A program made the translations under genes and the position numbers. This document shows positions 1-5,960 of a DNA stretch of 64,000 bases, one piece after another. The notes under the pieces are model-generated. The model did not search any database. It worked only from the letters and a program-made list of their open reading frames with translations, and was not told the DNA's origin. The stretch is from positions 1 to 64,000 of the forward strand of contig JAZUQQ010000014.1 in the NCBI GenBank assembly GCA_045605765.1, written 5' to 3'. Every line of letters starts with the position of its first letter. Position 1 is the first letter of the stretch. The stretch is from SIG672 sp045605765. Its GTDB lineage: Bacteria > Bacillota > Clostridia > Oscillospirales > CAG-272.

Positions 1-291
1 TGTTTTCAGATCTCTGACCGTAACGGTCTTGTTTTCTGTATCTATGGCAACCGCCTCGCTGAATATGCGAACGTCGATATTGAAACGAGCCTTGAAGCTC
101 TCGGGTGTTTGCAGAGTGAGATTTGACTTCTCTGTGATCTCACCACCGATATAATAAGGGAGTCCGCAGTTGGCGAAGGAAATAAACTCTCCGCGCTCCA
201 AAATGACGATCTCGGCTTTCTCGTCAAGCCTCCTGAGTCTTGCCGCGCAGGACGCCCCGCCTGCCACGCCTCCTATGATCAAGGACTTCAT
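1..291 (-). CDS. FAD-dependent pyridine nucleotide-disulfide oxidoreductase, N-terminal part (CoA-disulfide reductase / NADH oxidase family)
   Basis: The reading frame runs off the left edge of the window, so only about the first 97 residues are present. The start ATG (289-291) follows a good GGAGG site. The N-terminus carries the dinucleotide-binding motif GGVAGGASCAARLRRL, and further on SFANCGLPYYIGG, whose cysteine is the redox-active Cys of the CoA-disulfide reductase, persulfide reductase and NADH oxidase group. These flavoproteins use NAD(P)H to reduce disulfides, persulfides or oxygen; some members end in a rhodanese domain, which cannot be checked here. A single-domain rhodanese is transcribed divergently from the same intergenic region, which supports a sulfur/redox role. 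Substrate is not decidable from the fragment. Confidence 0.85.
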   Translation of the reverse strand, partial: MKSLIIGGVAGGASCAARLRRLDEKAEIVILERGEFISFANCGLPYYIGGEITEKSNLTLQTPESFKARFNIDVRIFSEAVAIDTENKTVTVRDLKT

Positions 292-350
292 AAGCTTACC
301 TCCGTTTTTCTTTCTGTGAGTATATTTTACCATACCTTTTTCGTGTCCGC

Positions 351-365
351 TGTGACTTTTGTCAC
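351..365. promoter_or_regulatory. CRP/FNR-type palindromic operator, copy 1
   Basis: TGTGACTTTTGTCAC has dyad symmetry and fits the TGTGA-N6-TCAC pattern bound by CRP/FNR-family regulators. On the left it is followed by TGTCCG (344-349), which on the minus strand reads CGGACA and may be the -35 of the flavoprotein promoter. It mirrors copy 2 at 426-440. That a protein of this family binds is inference. Confidence 0.55.
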
Positions 366-425
366 TCAAGCACATCACAAAATTATTATATCATATTTTG
401 TGCCATATATCAATATAAAGCAGCT

Positions 426-440
426 TGTGACAAAAGTCAC
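426..440. promoter_or_regulatory. CRP/FNR-type palindromic operator, copy 2
   Basis: TGTGACAAAAGTCAC is the inverse of copy 1 and lies just upstream of the proposed -35 (CGGACA) of the rhodanese promoter. The arrangement palindrome, CGGACA, about 17 bases, -10 occurs on both sides in mirror orientation, so one regulator could control both divergent genes. Confidence 0.55.
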
Positions 441-468
441 GGACAGGACTCTGCTTTCGTGTTACAAT
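440..468 (+). promoter_or_regulatory. Promoter of the rhodanese gene
   Basis: A possible -35 CGGACA (440-445) and -10 TACAAT (463-468) are separated by 17 bases. The -35 is a poor match, as expected for an activated promoter with the palindrome directly upstream. Confidence 0.45.
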
Positions 469-501
469 AAAGCCGTAATCAAAATACAAGGAGGATACAA
501 A

Positions 502-822
502 ATGAGTATTTTTAATATATTCGCACGCAAGGATATTAACGAGGGAGTCCGAAGCTCCCGTGAAAGTAAAAACGCAATTCTTCTCGATGTCAGAACGAGA
601 GAGGAATACGCAAGCGGACATATTGAGGGAAGCCGAAATCTTCCGCTTGACGAGATCGACAAAGTGGATTCGGTTATAAAGGATAAAAACACTCCTCTGT
701 ACGTCCATTGCCTCAGCGGAGGACGAAGCGCACGCGCGGCGGCTTATCTGAAAGGCAAGGGATATCGGGAGGTTCACGATATCGGCGGTATTGGATCGTA
801 CAGAGGTAAGATCGTTGTTTGA
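502..822 (+). CDS. Single-domain rhodanese-like sulfurtransferase
   Basis: A 106-residue protein made of one rhodanese domain. The start at 502 is set by the AAGGAGG site about 10 bases upstream; an upstream in-frame ATG would place the operator inside the coding region and is rejected. Visible family signs are LLDVRTREEYASGHI and the active-site loop HCLSGGRSARA with the persulfide-forming Cys70, followed by the C-terminal GGIGSYRG. Such small rhodaneses carry sulfane sulfur or handle thiols in the cytoplasm. The divergent neighbour is a CoADR-type flavoprotein, and the shared intergenic palindromes suggest joint control in sulfur or redox stress. The exact sulfur donor and acceptor cannot be inferred. 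Confidence 0.9.
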   Translation: MSIFNIFARKDINEGVRSSRESKNAILLDVRTREEYASGHIEGSRNLPLDEIDKVDSVIKDKNTPLYVHCLSGGRSARAAAYLKGKGYREVHDIGGIGSYRGKIVV

Positions 823-830
823 TATACAAA

Positions 831-867
831 GAGGGCTGACGAAATCAATCGTCAGCCCTCAAATTTT
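831..867 (+). terminator. Rho-independent terminator after the rhodanese gene
   Basis: A perfect 12-bp stem (GAGGGCTGACGA, 831-842, with its complement 849-860), a 6-base loop and a short T-rich tail. Confidence 0.8.
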
Positions 868-977
868 GCGGTGCAGTAGGCAAAGAAACCTTCTGCGCCT
901 ATAAGATACACACGGTAATTAACAAATTATTGTGAACACTTTTGAATGCTAATGACTTAATGTAACACAATTAAGTA

Positions 978-1403
978 CTATTCTTGAAAAGCCCCAATGC
1001 TTAAATCAGTTTTTATGGTATATTTCCTGCCGTAATTGTCATAAAGAATGATTCTCACTTTGTCATTAGGATTGCAAACCGCACACATATTGGTTTTACA
1101 ATAAGCTCTATAAACATCCTGCTTAATAATGTCTATATTTTGCGTTGTTGCCGGCGGTAAATTCAATTCCTTCAAACCGTTAAAGTATTCAACATGAAAG
1201 ACATGTGTGTTTGCGCAAAAAATCATTTTAGTTATTGCAATTGTTCTAAGCGAGTTGTTAGATAGATAAATTTTGAAATCGGGTACTGTTTCAAAATGTG
1301 TATGTACTTTTCTTGTTTTATCCCACAAATTTAACCAAATACCAACAATACCAACGATAGTAGCTAATGTAGTTCCAATTGCAGAAAGCGCGTTCCAATT
1401 CAT
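978..1403 (-). CDS. Uncharacterised protein with one N-terminal membrane helix
   Basis: About 141 residues. The ATG at 1403 is preferred over an in-frame TTG two codons upstream because GAGGTGA lies at normal distance from the ATG only. The N-terminus (ALSAIGTTLATIVGIVGIWL) is a single hydrophobic helix, followed by a roughly 110-residue soluble part with several Cys residues (for example CKTNMCAVC) and beta-rich segments. No family is recognised. It lies 60 bases downstream of the zinc-ribbon/nuclease gene on the same strand and shares its AT-rich composition, unlike the genes on either side, so the two probably arrived together. It could be a membrane partner of that protein, but nothing in the sequence proves this. 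Confidence 0.6.
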   Translation of the reverse strand: MNWNALSAIGTTLATIVGIVGIWLNLWDKTRKVHTHFETVPDFKIYLSNNSLRTIAITKMIFCANTHVFHVEYFNGLKELNLPPATTQNIDIIKQDVYRAYCKTNMCAVCNPNDKVRIILYDNYGRKYTIKTDLSIGAFQE

Positions 1404-1463
1404 AAACAATCACCTCTATAATCTTCCAATGTATTTACTTTCTTACTATTTTTTCTTGCTTTT

Positions 1464-3107
1464 TTATTTTCTACAAATAGGACAGCCACGGCCTTTGTTT
1501 CTATCTGCAATCCTTGCCTGCCATTCGTGACCTTCGCTGCATTTCCACCAGACTTTTTTATTGCTGTTAGGTAATACATCCATAGGTGTTAATCCGTCAT
1601 TTTTTTCATAATTCCATTCTTTTGCTAACGACGGATTAACCGTTTGCAAATCATTTTCGCCTTTTACGGCATATCGACCTGAACAATATGGGCAACTATT
1701 TCCTCTATTTCGCTCTATTATCCTTGCTTGCCATGCGTGACCTTCGCTGCATTTCCACCATACTTTTTTATTACTATTAGGCATTACGTCTGCAGGCGTT
1801 AATCCATTGTTCTTATCATAATGCCAATCTTTAGCTAAAGTTGGATTAACTGTTTCCAGATCGTTATAACCCTTTAAAACTTTTCTGCTTGAACAATATG
1901 GACATCCACGCCCTTTATTTCTGTGATCAATTGTTGCTTGCCATTCGTGTCCTTCGCTACATTGCCACCATACCTTTTTTCCGCTATTCTTCGTGAAATG
2001 TTCCGGTTTTAAATTACCAATCTTTTCGCAATTCCATTCTTTAGCTAAGTTTGGATTAGATAACAACAGAGAACTTTCCTTTTCTGTATACTCCCGCAAA
2101 TTTGCTATAGCAATAGAATCTCTTTCTAGATCAATATCAATACATAACCCAATTATTTCGATTAAAACACGTTTGAGTATTTCAGACAAATTCTTTTGCC
2201 CTTTTTGAACAATAAAATCTATGGAACTATCATTTAACGAAGGTAATCCTTCTCTTATTCTATACAATTTAATTCCATCTTTTTTACACTTTTGATTTTT
2301 CTTTAAATCTATTTTTGCTTTATTTTTATGCCAAAGATATCCATCATACTCAATGGCAACTTTTTTTGATGGAATGTAAATATCCAACTCGTAACCCATT
2401 TCTCTGTATGAATGTATTACTTCTAAACCGTGTTTTTTTAGATAATACAGGATCGCATATTCTGGCAAAGATGTGTTACGTTCAGAGTTGCAAATAGGAC
2501 AACCTCTCCCGTTATTTCTATGATTGATAGTTGCTTGCCACTCGTGTCCTTTACTACACTTCCACCATACTTTTTTACTACTACTTTCAGTAAAATGTTC
2601 AGGTTTGGTATTTCCGTTTTTTTCGTAATTCCATTCTTTTGCTAAAGTTGGACTTATGGTTTGCAAATCATTTTCACCTTTTAAAACTATATTACCCGAA
2701 CAAGCAGGACAACCCCGCCCATTATTTCTGTGATTAACTGTAGCTTGCCACTCGTGGCCTTTACTGCACTTCCACCATACTTTTTTATTACTATTGGGCA
2801 ATAGATCCCTTGGTGTTAATCCGTTATTCTTATCGTAATTCCATTCTTCTGCCAAGGTCGAATTAACGGTTTGCAAATCGTTTTCACCACTAATGGCAAT
2901 TCGCCCCGAACAATATGGGCACCCGCGCCCGTTAGCTCTGCTATATATCGGAGCTTGCCATTCGTGCCCCTTGCCACATTTCCACCATGCTTTTTTCCCG
3001 CTACCAAGAGTTAATGTTTTAGGGTCAAAAGCTAATTCGGTATTCTTTTCACAATTCCATTCTGCCATCAGTTCGGCGTTATCAATTATGTATTTCTTGT
3101 CTGGCAT
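1464..3107 (-). CDS. Zinc-ribbon (DUF4379-type) repeat protein with central endonuclease-like domain
   Basis: A 547-residue protein. The start ATG (3107) follows GAGGTG with 8-base spacing; the open frame continues upstream through a tRNA but that part is not protein. It has six copies of a 60-70 residue unit with the pattern WWKCxxGHEW...RGCPxC (Cys/His/Cys/Cys zinc ligands) at about 8-80, 81-150, 151-208, 351-420, 421-490 and 491-547. These match the 'probable zinc-ribbon' DUF4379 family. Between units three and four, residues 213-340 resemble Vsr/DUF559-like PD-(D/E)XK nucleases: PEYAIL (Glu216), ELDIYIP (Asp242), IEYDG (Glu253, Asp255) and His260. A plausible role is a DNA-binding nuclease of a mobile or defence element. 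The region is AT-rich compared with its surroundings and borders a tRNA-Pro. Activity is inferred from motifs only. Confidence 0.75.
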   Translation of the reverse strand: MPDKKYIIDNAELMAEWNCEKNTELAFDPKTLTLGSGKKAWWKCGKGHEWQAPIYSRANGRGCPYCSGRIAISGENDLQTVNSTLAEEWNYDKNNGLTPRDLLPNSNKKVWWKCSKGHEWQATVNHRNNGRGCPACSGNIVLKGENDLQTISPTLAKEWNYEKNGNTKPEHFTESSSKKVWWKCSKGHEWQATINHRNNGRGCPICNSERNTSLPEYAILYYLKKHGLEVIHSYREMGYELDIYIPSKKVAIEYDGYLWHKNKAKIDLKKNQKCKKDGIKLYRIREGLPSLNDSSIDFIVQKGQKNLSEILKRVLIEIIGLCIDIDLERDSIAIANLREYTEKESSLLLSNPNLAKEWNCEKIGNLKPEHFTKNSGKKVWWQCSEGHEWQATIDHRNKGRGCPYCSSRKVLKGYNDLETVNPTLAKDWHYDKNNGLTPADVMPNSNKKVWWKCSEGHAWQARIIERNRGNSCPYCSGRYAVKGENDLQTVNPSLAKEWNYEKNDGLTPMDVLPNSNKKVWWKCSEGHEWQARIADRNKGRGCPICRK

Positions 3108-3160
3108 AACTTTGGCACCTCGCTTTTTCGAAGATTGTTTTAATGCAGTAAATGAAATAA

Positions 3161-3182
3161 GCCGCAGAGTTTCCCCTGCGGC
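3161..3182 (-). terminator. Hairpin terminator downstream of tRNA-Pro
   Basis: Stem GCCGCAG/CTGCGGC followed on the minus strand by a T-rich stretch. It separates the tRNA from the zinc-ribbon gene. Confidence 0.55.
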
Positions 3183-3211
3183 TTCAACTGCGGTCAAAAC
3201 CGCGATTTTGG

Positions 3212-3284
3212 TCGGAGTGACACGACTCGAACGTGCGATCCCCGCATCCCAAATGCGGTGCGATACCAGCTTCGCTACACCCCG
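3212..3284 (-). tRNA. tRNA-Pro (anticodon TGG)
   Basis: All arms fold: acceptor CGGGGTG paired with CACTCCG, an anticodon loop TTTGGGA on a CCGCA/TGCGG stem, a TTCGAGT T-loop, discriminator A and an encoded CCA (3209-3211). No convincing promoter lies directly upstream; the nearest strong one (3509-3537) precedes a second, broken tRNA-Pro, so both may be on one transcript. Confidence 0.93.
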
Positions 3285-3377
3285 ATTTTGTATTAAATTT
3301 TTCCGTAAGTGGTCAAATCTGTGGTCAAAACATTTTGTCGGTGTTTTTTTGAAAAGGGTAACGCCCGAAAAAGTCAA
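3285..3377 (-). pseudogene. Possible 3' remnant of a tyrosine integrase gene
   Basis: Directly upstream of the intact tRNA-Pro the minus strand encodes a short frame containing KCFDHRFDHLRKNLIQ. Repeated FDH/TT-type tails of this kind are seen at the C-terminus of many clostridial tyrosine recombinases. The frame has no upstream catalytic domain and then reads into the tRNA. It fits a decayed element boundary but is too short for a firm call. Confidence 0.25.
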
Positions 3378-3433
3378 TGTTTACAAGGTTTTTTGATCGT
3401 TTGAAAAATCAAGAAGCGAAAGCCGCCTGCATG

Positions 3434-3472
3434 CTCCCAAACGTCGCGCGCTACCAACTGCGCTACATCCCG
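3434..3472 (-). pseudogene. 5' half of a second tRNA-Pro (TGG), broken in the anticodon loop
   Basis: Read on the minus strand it begins CGGGATG, has a complete D arm (GCGC...GCGC), the 5' anticodon strand CGACG and the loop TTTGGGA. The sequence then becomes GCATG instead of the required CGTCG, and no T arm or acceptor 3' strand follows. Its body differs from the intact tRNA-Pro nearby, so it is a separate gene copy. A break exactly at the anticodon loop is the usual crossover point of tRNA-targeting tyrosine integrases. Confidence 0.7.
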
Positions 3473-3508
3473 ATGGAGCCTTTTGACGAGAATTTTTAAC
3501 CGCAAAAT

Positions 3509-3537
3509 ATTATATCACAAAAAAATCTTAGTGTCAA
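3509..3537 (-). promoter_or_regulatory. Strong sigma-A type promoter for the tRNA-Pro locus
   Basis: On the minus strand TTGACA, 17 bases, TATAAT, both perfect. It lies about 37 bases upstream of the half tRNA-Pro and is the only clear promoter for the intact tRNA-Pro. Confidence 0.75.
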
Positions 3538-3586
3538 CAATAAAAATATAAAATTTTTCCTCGCGGCAGATTTTTATTGAAGGTCC

Positions 3587-3614
3587 TTGATTTTTTACTT
3601 TTTTTGTGTATAAT
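3587..3614 (+). promoter_or_regulatory. Promoter of the first CorC-family gene
   Basis: TTGATT (3587-3592), 16 bases, TATAAT (3609-3614). Transcription from here would include a leader of about 190 bases before the start codon at 3812. Confidence 0.6.
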
Positions 3615-3645
3615 ATAAATATAATCACTTTTGGAGGACTTTTTA

Positions 3646-3741
3646 ATGGACGGTGACAGTACCGAAGACTGTAATTACAATAAGTTTATCTCGGTCAATT
3701 ATCGAAATTACATAAATATTATCAAGGTATATCCGAATTGA
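3646..3741 (+). CDS. Putative 31-residue leader peptide
   Basis: A short frame with ATG 8 bases after a perfect GGAGG (3633-3637). The product begins MDGDSTEDCNYNKF and its second half is rich in Asn, Tyr and Ile, ending in VYPN. Its stop codon (3739-3741) falls in the loop of the terminator hairpin described next, only 2 bases after the hairpin's 5' arm. A ribosome finishing this frame would therefore cover the terminator arm, the layout expected of a leader-peptide attenuator. No homologue is recognised; it could be chance. Confidence 0.45.
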   Translation: MDGDSTEDCNYNKFISVNYRNYINIIKVYPN

Positions 3742-3766
3742 TACCTCTTTTCGGATATGCCTTTTT
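3724..3766 (+). terminator. Leader terminator (attenuator) upstream of the CorC-family gene
   Basis: A 14-base arm at 3724-3737 pairs with 3750-3763 with one mismatch (T against G, a wobble) and runs into TTTTT. A competing smaller hairpin GGTAT/ATACC (3726-3730 with 3741-3745) overlaps the 5' arm. Together with the short frame in front this suggests conditional termination. Confidence 0.6.
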
Positions 3767-3811
3767 GCGCTTTGAACAGAATTTTTAATTATATTTCAGG
3801 AGTTTTACATA

Positions 3812-5068
3812 ATGAGTACCCCCGTTTACATAATCATAATGGCAGCTCTCGTGCTTATGTCTGCTTATTTCTCGGCGACCGAAACTGCCTTTTCCTCTCT
3901 CAACAAGACCAGACTAAGGCTTATGAGCGAAAAGAGCAAAAAAGCCGCTCTCGCGCTCAAGCTGTCGGAAAATTACGATAATCTTATTTCGTCTATACTT
4001 ATTGGAAACAATATCGTAAACATTTCGCTTTCCTCGATAGGTACGGTGTTTTTCATCGACAAGTTCGGTGATATCGGAGCGACTCTTTCGACCGTCGTCA
4101 TAACCGTTATGGTTCTCATCTTCGGCGAGGTCTGTCCCAAGAGCATCGCAAAGGATATGCCCGAATCGTTTGCAGTGTTTTCCGCTCCGATAATAAGACT
4201 TTTCGTCTGGATCCTTGCTCCGATAAATTTCCTTTTCTCGCTCCTCAAAAAGGGGCTTTCCAAGATGCTCAAAGTCAAGGACGGCGAAAAGACCTCTCAG
4301 GAAGAGCTTATAATGATGGTCGAAGAGGTAACCGAGGAGGGAACTCTCAACAGCGAAGAGAGCATTCTCGTGCAGAATGCTATCGAGTTTTCCGATCTCA
4401 AAGCCGAGGACATACTCACGCACCGCGTTGACATTGAGGCTTTTCCCGTAGATGCGCCTAAGCAGGAGATCGCGCAGGCGTTTTCGGAATCCAAATATTC
4501 TCGCCTTCTCGTTTATGAGGAGAGCATTGACAACATAGTCGGCGTCGTTCACCAGAAGGACTTTTACACAGGAACTGGCGTTACCAAAAAGGAGATCCGT
4601 GATATTATGACTCCGCCGATCTTCATTTTGCCATCGAAAAAGATCGACGAGCTCCTCAGACTTCTTCAAAAGAACAAATCGCACGTTGCGGTCGTTCTTG
4701 ACGAATATGGCGGAACCTACGGGCTCGTCACCATGGAGGACATTCTCGAAGAGCTTGTCGGCGACATTTGGGACGAGCACGACGAAGTTACCGAAAATTA
4801 CCGCAGAGTCGGAGAAAACAACTTTAGAGTGAACTGTGCTATGACGGTTGACGATTTCTGCGCTCAGTTTGATATTGAGATCGAAACCGAAACGATATCG
4901 CTTAGCGGTTGGGTTACCGAGCAGCTCGCAAAGATTCCCGATGTTGGCGATAGCTTTGATTACCTCAACCTTTCGATTCGTGTAATTGCCACCGAGAGCC
5001 ACCGTGTAAGCGAGGTCGAGGTCGTGGTAAACGACACGGACGAAGAAACCGAAGAAGTAAACGTATAA
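3812..5068 (+). CDS. CorC/HlyC-family transporter protein (DUF21-CBS-CorC), copy 1
   Basis: A 418-residue membrane protein starting 8 bases after AGGAG. Order of domains: DUF21/CNNM transmembrane region with several helices (about 1-190, including SAYFSATETAFSSL), a pair of CBS domains (about 195-330, ending VVLDEYGGTYGLVTMEDIL), and a C-terminal CorC_HlyC domain (about 340-410). The family is named for hemolysin C but members act in Mg2+/Co2+ export or homeostasis at the cell membrane. A second paralogue with the same architecture is at 42840-44186. The leader carries a short frame and a terminator, so expression is probably regulated by attenuation. The ion is not known. Confidence 0.88.
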   Translation: MSTPVYIIIMAALVLMSAYFSATETAFSSLNKTRLRLMSEKSKKAALALKLSENYDNLISSILIGNNIVNISLSSIGTVFFIDKFGDIGATLSTVVITVMVLIFGEVCPKSIAKDMPESFAVFSAPIIRLFVWILAPINFLFSLLKKGLSKMLKVKDGEKTSQEELIMMVEEVTEEGTLNSEESILVQNAIEFSDLKAEDILTHRVDIEAFPVDAPKQEIAQAFSESKYSRLLVYEESIDNIVGVVHQKDFYTGTGVTKKEIRDIMTPPIFILPSKKIDELLRLLQKNKSHVAVVLDEYGGTYGLVTMEDILEELVGDIWDEHDEVTENYRRVGENNFRVNCAMTVDDFCAQFDIEIETETISLSGWVTEQLAKIPDVGDSFDYLNLSIRVIATESHRVSEVEVVVNDTDEETEEVNV

Positions 5069-5155
5069 AGCGATGCCGCGCAAAATAGTGAGAAAATTGA
5101 AATCAGCCACCACAAAAGGTTTCTGCAATAGAACCGTATCCTTTCTACTAACAAG

Positions 5156-5195
5156 AATAGGACAGAGAACATAAAAATTCTCTGTCCTATTTTCT
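5156..5195 (+). terminator. Terminator downstream of the first CorC-family gene
   Basis: Stem AATAGGACAGAGAA with its exact complement around an 8-base A-rich loop, then TTTTC. Confidence 0.7.
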
Positions 5196-5228
5196 TCACA
5201 AATGTTATATTAAAGTACAAGTAAAATG

Positions 5229-5395
5229 CTACTTCGTCAGCGTTATATTGTTGCAAGCAACAGTGATATTGCTCCCGTTTGTAGCAGTGATATTATATTC
5301 GCCATTTTCATTTTAACTCGCGTAGCGAATATCACTCGTCACGAGACAGCATCACTGCGAAGCAATATCACTCGCCAAAGGCGAATACAACTGGC
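5229..5395. repeat. Palindromic intergenic repeat built from GTGATATTnnGC units
   Basis: The left part contains CAGTGATATTGC (5261-5272) and GCAGTGATATTATATTCGCC (5284-5303). The right part contains the inverse units AGCGAATATCACTCG (5324-5338), GAAGCAATATCACTCGCC (from 5359) and GGCGAATACAACT (from 5379). The whole can fold into a long branched hairpin. Repeats of this style are scattered between genes in Clostridia and look like non-autonomous mobile or REP-like elements. No coding frame of interest lies in it; the rest of 5069-5437 holds only the terminator. Confidence 0.6.
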
Positions 5396-5437
5396 GTACT
5401 TGCGATAAAGCAGGCACGCCAACGAGGCGGTTTTCTT

Positions 5438-5893
5438 TTATTTAACGACCGGAACCTTAACTACGATCTTCTTTATAGGAGAGGAAACTCCGCCGAAAGC
5501 AAGACCGGGAGCGTGAGTGTCGCCCGGATAGAAGATGGCGAACTTTCCGCTGTCGAGCGTGATGTTCTGGAAGCACTCGGGAGCGTAGTAGAACTCGATG
5601 TCTGGCTTATACTCGACTGCGATCGAGGTGTGTGCGGTGTCACCTGCGAGCAGGGTCTCCTTGCCCGAAATGATTATCTGAATGTCGATGTAATCGTGGT
5701 GATTTTCGTAGTTCGGGTTTTCCTTGATCTTGGAATCGTACTCGGAAACCGAAGCGTAGACTCCGTTTTCACCGAAGTATTTTCCTGCGGGAGCGTTTTC
5801 GGCGATCAGCTTGTTTGCCAGAGCAAACGCGCCTTCAAAGCAGGGGTGTGCGCCGTTATAAAGGGACGAACGGTTTAAGGTGTCGATGATCAT
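5438..5893 (-). CDS. YhcH/YjgK/YiaL family protein (DUF386)
   Basis: A 151-residue cupin-like protein, start preceded by AAAGGAG. Characteristic pieces are NYENHHDYIDIQIIISG with metal-binding His/Asp-like residues, FAIFYPGDTHAPGLA with the second His, and KKIVVKVPV at the end. Family members (formerly called beta-galactosidase subunit beta) bind metal and are linked to sialic acid or other sugar catabolism; YhcH-type proteins are thought to act on anomers or small sugar derivatives. No sugar genes sit beside it here, so the substrate is open. It follows mnmG at a distance of 52 bases on the same strand and may be cotranscribed. Confidence 0.85.
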   Translation of the reverse strand: MIIDTLNRSSLYNGAHPCFEGAFALANKLIAENAPAGKYFGENGVYASVSEYDSKIKENPNYENHHDYIDIQIIISGKETLLAGDTAHTSIAVEYKPDIEFYYAPECFQNITLDSGKFAIFYPGDTHAPGLAFGGVSSPIKKIVVKVPVVK

Positions 5894-5920
5894 TTTTGTA
5901 TCTCCTTTAATATAATTTTA

Positions 5921-5960
5921 AGTAAAGTTTTCCCAAGAAACGTTTTTAAAAGGTTTTCTG
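5921..5960. repeat. Dispersed AGTAAAGTTT-type repeat, copy a
   Basis: AGTAAAGTTTTCCCAAGAAA followed by CGTTTTTAAAAGG. It overlaps the last codons and the stop of mnmG. Related copies are at 7862-8002, 14743-14795, 45652-45712 and 48612-48672. Confidence 0.5.

Noticed and set aside
316..501. Longer rhodanese beginning upstream
   Set aside because: It would include the promoter and both operators; the ribosome site fits the ATG at 502.
1464..3108. Evenly spaced similar stretches that could pass for a CRISPR-like or tandem array
   Set aside because: The repeats are about 210 bases, diverged at synonymous sites and in one frame; they encode the zinc ribbons.
3108..3377. N-terminal extension of the zinc-ribbon protein through the tRNA
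   Set aside because: The stretch translates a tRNA gene and a terminator; the ATG at 3107 has a proper ribosome site.
3914..5128. Long open frame antisense to the first CorC gene
   Set aside because: No ribosome site or family resemblance; a shadow caused by codon bias of the real gene.
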